Origin: an uncultured Collinsella sp.
GTDB lineage: Bacteria > Actinomycetota > Coriobacteriia > Coriobacteriales > Coriobacteriaceae
Length of the DNA: 14,988 nt
Direction: 5' to 3'
Assembly (NCBI GenBank): GCA_902494565.1
Contig: CABUTN010000039.1
Location: 1 to 14,988 of the forward strand
The notes beneath the pieces are model-generated. The model did no database searches and was not told the DNA's origin. It was given only the letters and a program-made list of their open reading frames with translations. The position numbers and the translations under genes are program-made. Numbering within the stretch: the first letter of the stretch is position 1; every line of letters begins with the position of its first letter. Positions 1-6,195 of this stretch are shown here, piece by piece.

Positions 1-3
1 ACC

Positions 4-20
4 GGACACACATTCTGTCC
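4..20. repeat. GGACA/TGTCC palindrome, copy A1
   Basis: The sequence GGACACACATTCTGTCC can form a 5 bp stem, or 6 bp with the flanking C/G, around a 7 nt loop. It differs by one loop base from copy A2 at 94-110 and from the inverted copy A3 at 14879-14895. Flanks differ from the other two copies, which share TATAAGCC beyond the stem. The role is unknown; it resembles a REP-type intergenic element more than an operator, because all copies lie beyond gene ends. Confidence 0.6.
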
Positions 21-56
21 GAGCGGTTAAAAGCGGCCACGGAATTTAAACGGCTG

Positions 57-88
57 AAAAAGGGGCATCGACCTGCGCCGATGCCCCC
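57..88 (-). terminator. Rho-independent terminator-like hairpin, minus strand
   Basis: GGGGCATCG at 62-70 pairs perfectly with CGATGCCCC at 79-87. On the minus strand the hairpin is followed by five Ts (57-61). It is the second terminator after the nitroreductase gene, so it is either a backup or a remnant belonging to the repeat-rich segment around it. Confidence 0.65.
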
Positions 89-93
89 AACAT

Positions 94-118
94 GGACACA
101 CATTTTGTCCTATAAGCC
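94..118 (+). repeat. GGACA/TGTCC palindrome, copy A2
   Basis: The 17 nt palindrome GGACACACATTTTGTCC is followed by TATAAGCC. The whole 25 nt block is repeated exactly, in inverted orientation, at 14871-14895. Conservation beyond the stem suggests a defined repeat unit with an orientation rather than a chance hairpin. Confidence 0.7.
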
Positions 119-121
119 TTA

Positions 122-167
122 GAAAACAAAACGCCGAGTCCTGCGCGTGATGGCGCAGAGCTCGGCG
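122..167 (-). terminator. Terminator of the nitroreductase gene
   Basis: CGCCGAG (132-138) pairs with CTCGGCG (161-167), and the nested CTGCGC (141-146) pairs with GCGCAG (153-158) around a 6 nt loop. Read on the minus strand the hairpin ends in TTTTGTTTT. It lies about 45 bp past the nitroreductase stop codon. Confidence 0.85.
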
Positions 168-213
168 GACGGGCTGGAGGTCAAAGGTAGATGTTAAGGC
201 AGGTCCCAATAAT

Positions 214-744
214 CTACTTAAGGATGAAGTCGGAGAGGGGAATGGTGCGGGCCTCGCGATGCTCGGGGTCGGCGATATGGTCGGCGGGATAGCCGCAGAC
301 GAGCATGTGATAGGGATAGATGCCCTCGGGCAGGTTGAACTGCTCACGGGCTACCTCGGGCTTAAAATGGCACACCCAGCACGTTCCCAGGCCCTGCTCC
401 TCGGCCTCCATCATCATCTGATCGCAAACGATCGAAGTATCGATGGCACTCGAGTTCATCTGGTCATAAGGGCGCACCCAAGCATCGTCGGTAACGCTGC
501 AAATGAGGAAGATGAGCGGAGCACCAAAGATGGACCCATCACGAGCAAACCGAGGCTGACAAGCAGCAGCCTTTTCCAGAAGCTCAGGCGAATCCAGGAC
601 CATCACGCGGGTTGGATGGTTATTACAAGCGGAAGGAGCAATCCGCCCAGCCTCAACAATGGCATCCACCACAGCCTGCTCAACAGAACGATCCTCAAAC
701 GAACGACAAGAACACCGACCACGAGCCAGATCCAAATAACTCAC
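214..744 (-). CDS. Nitroreductase family protein (FMN-dependent oxidoreductase)
   Basis: A 176-residue protein of the nitroreductase fold, expected to bind FMN as a homodimer and reduce nitro, quinone or similar substrates with NAD(P)H in the cytoplasm. The N-terminus shows the family's RxxxRxF-type FMN segment (RCSCRSF, residues 10-16), then EAGRIAPSACNNHP (31-44). The C-terminal half has the helix SSAIDTSIVCDQMMMEAEEQGLGTCWV and the PYHMLVCGYP strand typical of the family. I chose the GTG at 742-744 because GGAGGT lies 7 nt upstream of it and the family motif begins just after it. An ATG at 805-807 in the same frame would add 21 atypical residues and has no such ribosome site. It is monocistronic with its own terminator, and its substrate cannot be told. 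Cysteine content is high (Cys11, 13, 40, 62, 82, 107, 122, 125, 150), which fits an anaerobe. Confidence 0.92.
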   Translation of the reverse strand: MSYLDLARGRCSCRSFEDRSVEQAVVDAIVEAGRIAPSACNNHPTRVMVLDSPELLEKAAACQPRFARDGSIFGAPLIFLICSVTDDAWVRPYDQMNSSAIDTSIVCDQMMMEAEEQGLGTCWVCHFKPEVAREQFNLPEGIYPYHMLVCGYPADHIADPEHREARTIPLSDFILK

Positions 745-797
745 AACCAAGACCTCCAAATTCAACGAATCAATCCAAAGTAAAACAAAGGGTACCC

Positions 798-908
798 AAA
801 GCCCCATCCACCCAAACGTTTAAGGCGGTCCCAAAGTTCCCAATCGGGTCCAAAGGCCCCGCCAACAAAAGCCCCATCGCTTTCAAAGTATCAGCCAAAG
901 TTCCCAAT
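798..908. repeat. Imperfect direct repeat upstream of the nitroreductase gene
   Basis: AAAGCCCCATC occurs at 798-808 and 868-878, and CCAAAGTTCCCAAT at 831-844 and 895-908. The two pairs keep their order, so this looks like a degenerate tandem duplication of about 65-70 bp. The plus strand is very poor in T through here. I see no convincing ORF and no clear promoter for the nitroreductase gene. Confidence 0.6.
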
Positions 909-911
909 GGT

Positions 912-1019
912 GGTACGTAAGGCGAAGGGCCGGCACCTGTTTACTTTCGAACGACTCTGCCATGCAGCCGGAGTGAGAAAGCAAACAGGTGCCGGCCCTT
1001 CGCCGCCGGGACACGTACC
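912..1019. repeat. Very long intergenic hairpin (element B)
   Basis: A 22 bp arm at 921-942 is perfectly complementary to 983-1004; the arm core is GGGCCGGCACCTGTTT. An outer pair, GGTACGT (912-918) with ACGTACC (1013-1019), extends it after an internal mismatch, and CTTTC/GAAAG (944-948, 977-981) continues it inward. It ends 5 bp from the DUF47 stop codon. There is no T-run on either side, so it could act as a 3' stabiliser or Rho-linked end, or be a miniature repeat element. Confidence 0.85.
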
Positions 1020-1024
1020 CCCAA

Positions 1025-1648
1025 TTAACTGTTCTTCATGACAATCGAATCCACAACATCGGCCACATTCTCACAGCAGTCAGCGCAGTACTCCAGGAAG
1101 GCGTACACGTCACGCCAAGCGATGACCTCGAGCGGATCCTTGCCGCTGACATGCAGGTTGCGCATGGCGTTGATGTAGAGCTCGTCGGCCTCGGACTCGA
1201 TCGTGTTGATCTGGATGACGAGTTCGCGCAGGGTCTTTGACTTGCGGTAGTTGGGCAGCTCGACCATCAGGTCCTTCATGGCGCGGCAAGCGTCGGTCAC
1301 CTTGTGGGCGATGACGATGGCGTCGGGATGGATGCTCTGGATGTTGGTGAAGTAGACGCGTTGCACGACGCCCTCAATACGGTCGAGCACGGTGTCGAGC
1401 GAGCAGCTCATCAGGTCCAGGTCCTCGCGCTCAAGCGGGGTGATAAAGGCCGTGAGCAGGGCGTCCTCAAGCTCATGGTGCTTCTTGTCGGCCGCATGCT
1501 CGATCGCGTGCATCTTGTTGAGCATATCGTGAATCTTTGCGGGGTCGAAGTTCTCGAAAATCTTGGTGAGCAGCTCGGCGGCCTGGACGGCAAGGTCGGC
1601 GCAGGCGACGTAGTTGTCGAAGTAGAACGAATCGGGTTTCTTTGCCAT
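1025..1648 (-). CDS. PhoU-like DUF47 family protein, PiT accessory
   Basis: A 207-residue, all-helical cytoplasmic protein of the DUF47/PhoU-like family, which commonly accompanies PiT phosphate permeases and is thought to modulate them. Two repeated acidic motifs of the PhoU metal-binding type are visible: AIEHAADKKHHEL (48-60) and IESEADELY in the second half. The internal segment TPLEREDLDLM (70-80) is also typical. The start ATG is preceded by GAAAGGA at 7 nt. It lies 67 bp downstream of the PiT gene on the same strand, so one transcript is likely; in many genomes the order is the reverse. Its stop codon abuts the long hairpin at 912-1019. The family assignment is firm; its effect on transport is inferred from other organisms. 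Confidence 0.92.
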   Translation of the reverse strand: MAKKPDSFYFDNYVACADLAVQAAELLTKIFENFDPAKIHDMLNKMHAIEHAADKKHHELEDALLTAFITPLEREDLDLMSCSLDTVLDRIEGVVQRVYFTNIQSIHPDAIVIAHKVTDACRAMKDLMVELPNYRKSKTLRELVIQINTIESEADELYINAMRNLHVSGKDPLEVIAWRDVYAFLEYCADCCENVADVVDSIVMKNS

Positions 1649-1715
1649 GAGTGGGTCCTTTCGAGGCGAAGACGGGTGGGCGAAGTATTACGGTCCGGAT
1701 GGACGCTCGGTTTGA

Positions 1716-2765
1716 CTAGATGAACATCATGAACAGCTTGGCCATGACAAAGCTGATGAGTCCGCAGGCGGGGAAGGTAAAGAACCAGGTGAACATCATG
1801 TCCTTGACGACACCGAAGTTGATGGCCGAGAGGCGCTTGACGGCGCCGACGCCCATGATGGCGCAGGTTTTGATGTGCGTGGAGGACACGGGGATGCCGG
1901 TAAGGGTGGCAAGTAGCAGGTTCGCGGCGCCCGCGAGGTCGGCAGAGAAGCCCTGATACTTCTCGAGCTTAACCATGCTCTGGCCGACGGACTTGATGAT
2001 GCGCTCGCCGCCCACGCTGGTGCCGATGCCCATGGTGGCCGAGCACAGCAGCATGATCCAGATGGGGATGCCGGCGTCGCCGACGCTCGTCTGCCCGCTG
2101 GCAAAGGCGACACCTAAAAAGAGCACGCCGATAAACTTTTGTCCATCCTGCGCGCCGTGCATAAAGCTCATGGCCGCAGCGCTTGCGATCTGAGCGTATT
2201 TAAAGAAGACATTGGCACGTCGTCTGTTGGCGGCGGCGAAAAGAATCGAGACGAGCTTGCATAGGACCCAGCCCATGACAAAACCCAGGCCGATGGAGAG
2301 CGCCAGGCCGTAGATGACCTTCATCCACTCGTGGACGTTGACGCTGCTCGCGCCGCCGAGGGCGATGGCGGCACCGGTCAGGCCGGCGATAAGGCTGTGG
2401 CTTTGCGAGGTGGGGATGCCAAAACGCGATGCCGTGGCACCGTAGACGACGATGGAGAACAGCGCCGCGCAGAGGCACGCGAGCGCCATGGTGCTGTTTC
2501 CGCCAAAGTCGACGATATGTGAGATGGTGTTGGCGACGCTCGCGTTAAAGTGCGTCATGATGAGCACGCCGAGGAAGTTGAATGCGGCGCTCATGAGAAT
2601 GGCGGCGCGGGCGGGCATGCAACGCGTAGTGACGCAGGTCGCGATGGCGTTGGGCGCGTCGGTCCATCCATTGACGAAGATGGCGCCGAGCGCGAGGAAC
2701 ACGGTGACGGCAAGGACTGGGTTCGACACAATTTGGCCGAGGAAGGTTGAGAACGTTACGTCCAT
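1716..2765 (-). CDS. pit: Inorganic phosphate transporter, PiT family
   Basis: A 349-residue multi-pass membrane permease predicted to import phosphate, usually as a metal-phosphate complex driven by an ion gradient. The duplicated PiT signature is clear. The first copy has NGWTDAPNAIATCVTTR (32-48) and GIPTSQSHSLIAGLTGA (116-132). The second has SFMHGAQDGQK (200-210) and GIPVSSTHIKTCAIMGVG (290-307). Hydrophobic spans fill most of the chain, with a basic loop (NRRRANVFFK, 180-189) between the halves. The ATG follows a weak GAGAAAG ribosome site. A likely extended -10 lies about 50 bp upstream (2813-2821). I do not see a phosphate-regulon box. The DUF47 gene follows directly. Confidence 0.95.
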   Translation of the reverse strand: MDVTFSTFLGQIVSNPVLAVTVFLALGAIFVNGWTDAPNAIATCVTTRCMPARAAILMSAAFNFLGVLIMTHFNASVANTISHIVDFGGNSTMALACLCAALFSIVVYGATASRFGIPTSQSHSLIAGLTGAAIALGGASSVNVHEWMKVIYGLALSIGLGFVMGWVLCKLVSILFAAANRRRANVFFKYAQIASAAAMSFMHGAQDGQKFIGVLFLGVAFASGQTSVGDAGIPIWIMLLCSATMGIGTSVGGERIIKSVGQSMVKLEKYQGFSADLAGAANLLLATLTGIPVSSTHIKTCAIMGVGAVKRLSAINFGVVKDMMFTWFFTFPACGLISFVMAKLFMMFI

Positions 2766-2812
2766 ATATGGGCTTTCTCGAAGTTTGCAGGCACGTTACA
2801 AAAACATGATAA

Positions 2813-2821
2813 ATCGTATCA
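2813..2821 (-). promoter_or_regulatory. Extended -10 promoter candidate for pit
   Basis: On the minus strand this reads TGATACGAT, an extended -10 (TGn plus TACGAT) that would start transcription near 2806, about 40 nt before the pit ATG. No good -35 is present, which extended -10 promoters tolerate. The identical 9-mer lies upstream of the M18 aminopeptidase gene at 11923-11931. The rest of the 2766-2970 gap shows no gene. Confidence 0.45.
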
Positions 2822-2978
2822 CCTCCTGCGGGTTTCTTTACCGAGTTCTGATGGGAGAAGTGATTTTTTTGGCACTAACATTGAATATTTGCCCTGTTGA
2901 CCGCGGGTGTTCATTTTGCTAGCACGCCATGAGGACACGTGCGCGCGCCCCAACATCCCAAAACCACAGTCTGTTCGC

Positions 2979-3008
2979 TTTACAACATGCAAACATGCGT
3001 TCGATAAT
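2979..3008 (+). promoter_or_regulatory. Sigma-70-type promoter placed for a leaderless transcript
   Basis: TTTACA (2979-2984) and GATAAT (3003-3008) are separated by 18 bp. The expected start point, about 7 nt after the -10, falls at 3015-3016, on the A of the ATG at 3016. Both hexamers are close to consensus, and such AT-rich boxes stand out in this GC-rich DNA. Confidence 0.65.
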
Positions 3009-3015
3009 AGGGGGC

Positions 3016-3354
3016 ATGGAATATCGACAGACAGATGGCAAAACTCGACGCGTGCACAAGCAGTATGTGGACGTCGTGGCCCGCATCCTCGCGGGCGGAC
3101 AAGTTGTGCCGGTTACCGTCTGCTGGGTCGACGGTCGCTGCTTTACGATTGACGAGATTGTCTCGTCCACCGGTTTTGGCCTGACGGTTCACGGCATTCG
3201 TACGGCGACCTATAAGGTTCGTTTTGGCGGGCATGCGACCGAACTGTATCTGGAAGAACAGGCGCGCGAGCGACCGGATGGCTCGCAGGCTCATCTGATG
3301 CGTTGGTGGGTGTGGGCATTCGACCGTACACTCGAGAGTGAACGCCGCAGGTAA
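3016..3354 (+). CDS. Small conserved-type protein of unknown function, probably leaderless
   Basis: A 112-residue soluble protein with no signal peptide or membrane segment. The N-terminal part is basic (KTRRVHKQYVDVVARI, 9-24). The core VTVCWVDGRCFTIDEIV (33-49), then TATYKVRFGGHATELYLEE (63-81) and RWWVWAF (96-102), look like a small beta-barrel. They resemble short Gram-positive hypothetical proteins with a W-x-DGR-x-[FY]-x-ID strand and an R-W-[WF] ending. That resemblance is from memory and gives no function. I prefer the ATG at 3016 because the promoter at 2979-3008 would start RNA there. A longer in-frame reading from 2929 has no ribosome site and would run through the promoter. There is only a G-run 1 nt before the ATG, too close for a normal Shine-Dalgarno. 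Confidence 0.75.
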   Translation: MEYRQTDGKTRRVHKQYVDVVARILAGGQVVPVTVCWVDGRCFTIDEIVSSTGFGLTVHGIRTATYKVRFGGHATELYLEEQARERPDGSQAHLMRWWVWAFDRTLESERRR

Positions 3355-3433
3355 GAGTGTGCGGCATTCGGGTACAATGGCAGGAATCTTGTCACCTACG
3401 GCGCTGTTGCGGCGCTTTTGAAAGGACGAAATT

Positions 3434-4129
3434 ATGAACGATATCCAGGGTTATCAGAACGGCCCCATCGAGACCGGCGCAAGCCGTGCCAAGGAGATGT
3501 CGCCGCGTGCGTACAACCTTGTCATGTCTGCCCTGATCTTTTTGGGCTTTTGCGCCATGGGCGCCGGTGCTTACTTTACGAGCACCATGTCGTTTGCGCG
3601 CATGATGATGAGCGGCGCCGCCTTGCCGCTGGTCTTTGGCTCGTTTATTTTGACCATCGTCGGCATGGTCATGATGTCGGCTGCTGCGGGCAAGCAGTCT
3701 GTGGGCCTGTCGCTCGCGGGTTACGTGATCTTTGCGAGCACCTTTGGCCTGACCGCGTCGTTTGGCCTTGCCAACTACGACCTGCCCACCATCAATACCG
3801 CCTTTATCGCCACCGCTGCCATCACCTTTGTCTTCGGTGCGCTGGGCGTGACCTTCCCCAAGTTTTTCCAGCGTGTGTACGGCATTGGTTTTGGCGTTCT
3901 GCTTGCCACGATTCTGGTCGAGATCGTGCTGATGTTCATGGGCGTCTCGCAGTCCATCACCGACCTGATCGTGATCGTGGTGTTCGCCGGCTTTATTGGC
4001 TACGACACCTATGTGGCCACGACGGTGCCGCCCACGCTGCCCAACGCCGTGCTCATGGCATCCAACCTGTTCGTGGACATCATCAACGTGTTCCTGCGCA
4101 TTCTGAACATCCTCGGTCGTCGCGATTAG
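3434..4129 (+). CDS. Bax inhibitor-1 / YccA-YetJ family membrane protein
   Basis: A 231-residue protein with about seven hydrophobic spans (roughly 28-48, 62-83, 90-111, 120-139, 147-168, 175-191, 207-225), matching the Bax inhibitor-1 family. Bacterial members such as B. subtilis YetJ are pH-sensitive calcium leak channels; E. coli YccA modulates FtsH. The segment GYDTYVATT (189-197) and the last span NLFVDIINVFLRIL (211-224) are typical. Asp191 and Asp215 are 24 residues apart, the same spacing as the Asp171/Asp195 sensor pair of YetJ. The 27-residue N-terminal tail is cytosolic-looking. GAAAGGA lies 7 nt before the ATG. A TACAAT -10-like box sits at 3373-3378 without a clear -35, so it may have its own promoter or be read through from the gene 79 bp upstream. 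Confidence 0.92.
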   Translation: MNDIQGYQNGPIETGASRAKEMSPRAYNLVMSALIFLGFCAMGAGAYFTSTMSFARMMMSGAALPLVFGSFILTIVGMVMMSAAAGKQSVGLSLAGYVIFASTFGLTASFGLANYDLPTINTAFIATAAITFVFGALGVTFPKFFQRVYGIGFGVLLATILVEIVLMFMGVSQSITDLIVIVVFAGFIGYDTYVATTVPPTLPNAVLMASNLFVDIINVFLRILNILGRRD

Positions 4130-4174
4130 TGCCAAATTGCAGCGGTGCTTGCCGCGCGCGCAAATCGATACGAA

Positions 4175-4201
4175 AGGCGGTCCTTCGGGGCCGTCTTTTT
4201 T
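4175..4201 (+). terminator. Terminator after the Bax inhibitor-1 family gene
   Basis: GGCGGTCC and GGGCCGTC form an 8 bp stem (two G-U pairs) closed by a TTCG tetraloop and followed by six Ts. It separates the membrane protein gene from the macrodomain gene. Confidence 0.9.
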
Positions 4202-4267
4202 GTACACGGCGGGGTATCATGGATGGGAAAAGCCGATAGCGGCAGAGACCGAGAAAGGTGACCACTT

Positions 4268-5401
4268 ATGGCAGACGTCGACAACAGGAACCGTAATCGC
4301 AGGCCCAATCGCGCAGGGCAGCCCAACCCCAAGCGCGAGGCCCGTGCCAAGGCCGCCGAGCGTCACGTGGCGACTGTGTCCGAAGCGTGCGCCAAGGATA
4401 TTGAGCGCTCGCTTGCCGGTGTGCGCGAGTTCGATGGCATGCCTGCTGGATTTGTCGCGGCGATGAAGGCTAAGGCCCAGGCGGCCGACGCTGCCGAGGA
4501 GCAGGTTGCCGAGGAGTCTGAGGCCGCTGAGGTCGAGGCTGCTGAGGTTGCATCCGCAGAGACCGAGGTTACGGCCGAGCCTACACCCGCAGAGGAGGTC
4601 GCGGAGACCGAGTCCGCGCTTGCCGTCGAGGAACCCGCTCCGGTCCTGCCCGAGGTCACCGTGCTCGACGCTTCTGCCACGCAGGTCATTCTGGATAACG
4701 GCCGAGGCTACGCGCAGTTCTGCGACATGGCCGTGCTCGCTTTTGCCTCGTTCACCAATCCGGGCGGTGGCTACATCCAGGGCTATCTGGGTCAGGAGTC
4801 CACGCTCTGTGCCGATTCGTACTTGTACAACGTGCTCGATACGCAGCGTAAATGGTACGGCGAGAACCGTCGCCGCAACATCAACTGCGAGCTGTACCGC
4901 AACCGCGCGCTGGTGGTGCCCGCGGTGCGCTTCGACCGCAACCATGTGCACGCCTATGCCGACGTAATCGTCGCCGCTGCGCCCAACGCCAAGCGTGCTC
5001 GCCAGGAGTACCGCGTGAGCGACGATGCCTTGCTGGACGCCCTGCGCGATCGCATCCGCTTTGTGCTTGCTATCTGCGACGAGCTGGGTCGCGAGAAGCT
5101 CGTGTTGGGTGCTTGGGGCTGCGACAACAACGGCTTTGACGCCGAGGCCGTGGCCGAGCTCTTCCGCAAGGAGCTTGCGTCGGGCGACTTTAAGGTCAAG
5201 CAGGTCTTCTTTGCCGTGCCCTCTACGCGCTGGGACGATGACTTTGCCAAGTTCGAGCACGTGCTGGCAAAGTTCCCCGAGCGCAACGAGGAGTCCTATG
5301 CCCAGGTTGCCGCCCGCGCCGCAGCCGCTCGTGCCGCCGAGCAGGCCCAGGCAGCAGCCGAGGATGATGAGGACGAGGACGACTGGCGCAAGTACCTGTA
5401 A
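4268..5401 (+). CDS. TIGR02452 family protein, microbial PARG-like macrodomain
   Basis: A 377-residue cytoplasmic protein of the TIGR02452 (microbial poly(ADP-ribose) glycohydrolase-like) family, whose members are usually nearer 270 residues. The core is clear: LAFASFTNPGGGYIQGYLGQ (157-176) holds the GGG loop that contacts ADP-ribose, followed by LCADSYLYNVL (180-190), then DVIVAAAPN (232-240) and KLVLGAWGC (277-285), the second phosphate loop. Two things are odd. The signature GGG-x(6-8)-QEE reads QES (Gln176-Glu177-Ser178), so the second, catalytic glutamate is missing. An Ala/Glu-rich acidic stretch (about 71-127) sits between the N-terminal helical part (28-60) and the macrodomain, and the C-terminus is also acidic (EDDEDEDD). 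GAAAGGTGA precedes the ATG at normal spacing. The gene is flanked by terminators, hence monocistronic. It may bind rather than hydrolyse ADP-ribose. Confidence 0.88.
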   Translation: MADVDNRNRNRRPNRAGQPNPKREARAKAAERHVATVSEACAKDIERSLAGVREFDGMPAGFVAAMKAKAQAADAAEEQVAEESEAAEVEAAEVASAETEVTAEPTPAEEVAETESALAVEEPAPVLPEVTVLDASATQVILDNGRGYAQFCDMAVLAFASFTNPGGGYIQGYLGQESTLCADSYLYNVLDTQRKWYGENRRRNINCELYRNRALVVPAVRFDRNHVHAYADVIVAAAPNAKRARQEYRVSDDALLDALRDRIRFVLAICDELGREKLVLGAWGCDNNGFDAEAVAELFRKELASGDFKVKQVFFAVPSTRWDDDFAKFEHVLAKFPERNEESYAQVAARAAAARAAEQAQAAAEDDEDEDDWRKYL

Positions 5402-5425
5402 GCGGCGCGCGTGATGTGATATGCC

Positions 5426-5461
5426 AAGCCGACGGGGGGGGATCGCCCCCGTCGGCTTTTT
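5426..5461 (+). terminator. Terminator after the TIGR02452 gene
   Basis: AAGCCGACGGGGG (5426-5438) pairs perfectly with CCCCCGTCGGCTT (5446-5458), and a T-run continues to 5461. It lies just before the ribosome site of the next gene, so the SGNH hydrolase gene starts only 20 bp past it. That suggests either read-through or a promoter within the preceding coding end. Confidence 0.92.
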
Positions 5462-5480
5462 ACTGAATGGGGAGTTCAAG

Positions 5481-6140
5481 ATGAAAAACGTTCTGTGCTT
5501 TGGTGACAGCAACACCTATGGCTATGATCCGGCGGGCATGCGCGACGGCACCGCGGTGCGCTATGCGCACGATGTGCGCTGGTGCGGCGTGGCCCAGCGC
5601 GACCTGGGCGAGGGCTGGCACGTGATTGAGGAAGGCCTAAACGGCCGCACGACGGTGCGCGACGACATGTGCCATCTGGACACCAATCTCAACGGCATCC
5701 GCGCGTTGCCGATGCTGCTCGAGTCTCATAAGCCGCTGGATGCGATCGTGATTATGCTGGGCACCAACGACTGCAAGACGGTCTTTAGCGTGGGGGCTGC
5801 CGATATCGCTGACGGTGCCATGGCGCTGATTCGCACCGTCCGCGCGTTTCCCTGGACCGAAGCCGCGCCCTGCCCGCGTATTCTGCTGATGGCGCCTATC
5901 AAGATTAAACCGCAGATCGCCGATGTATATATGACCGACTTTGACGAGCACTCCGTCGAGGCCTCGGAGCATTTTGCCGAATATTATGCGTATGTTGCCG
6001 AACAGTTTGGCTGCGACTTTTTGAATGCCGCCGATTTTGCCGAGCCGGGCGATATCGATTATCTGCACATGATGCCCGAAAGCCACGAGAGCCTGGGCCA
6101 CGCTGTGGCAGCCAAGCTCAAAGAGATGCTCGGAGAGTAG
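5481..6140 (+). CDS. SGNH/GDSL hydrolase, arylesterase-acyltransferase type
   Basis: A 219-residue cytoplasmic esterase with no signal peptide. The SGNH blocks are present: FGDSNTYGY (7-15) with nucleophile Ser10, IEEGLNGRTT (49-58) with block II Gly, IMLGTNDCK (91-99) with block III Asn96, and DYLH (193-196) supplying Asp193 and His196. The pattern and length closely follow the Mycobacterium smegmatis arylesterase/acyltransferase MsAcT, whose triad is Ser11, Asp192, His195 by my recollection. The substrate is unknown; family members deacylate small esters or sugars. I chose the ATG at 5481 with GGGAG 6 nt upstream; an in-frame ATG at 5421 would place the start inside the previous terminator. 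Repeats and a plus-strand terminator follow. Confidence 0.92.
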   Translation: MKNVLCFGDSNTYGYDPAGMRDGTAVRYAHDVRWCGVAQRDLGEGWHVIEEGLNGRTTVRDDMCHLDTNLNGIRALPMLLESHKPLDAIVIMLGTNDCKTVFSVGAADIADGAMALIRTVRAFPWTEAAPCPRILLMAPIKIKPQIADVYMTDFDEHSVEASEHFAEYYAYVAEQFGCDFLNAADFAEPGDIDYLHMMPESHESLGHAVAAKLKEMLGE

Positions 6141-6195
6141 CGCGGCCCAAAGCGCTACAAAAGTTCCCCTTGCGGCGGCTTGTTTCGTTGGTTTG

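Noticed and set aside
27..347. A small minus-strand ORF overlapping the nitroreductase 3' end and its terminators
   Set aside because: It is out of frame with the nitroreductase, proline- and serine-rich, and runs through two terminator hairpins.
2792..2808. A three-codon leader peptide (ATG TTT TTG TAA, minus strand) after GGAGGTGAT upstream of pit
   Set aside because: The ribosome-like sequence is 14 nt from the ATG and lies at or before the predicted transcription start, so it would not be in the mRNA.
2896..2915. A phosphate-regulon (PHO) box upstream of pit: GTTGACC and GTTCATT
   Set aside because: The half-sites are poor matches, spaced 13 rather than 11 bp, and too far from the probable pit promoter.
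4217..5515. A 432-codon minus-strand frame opposite the TIGR02452 gene
   Set aside because: It lies antisense to a clear family protein and its sequence has the repetitive LGL/VAV look of a GC-rich shadow frame.
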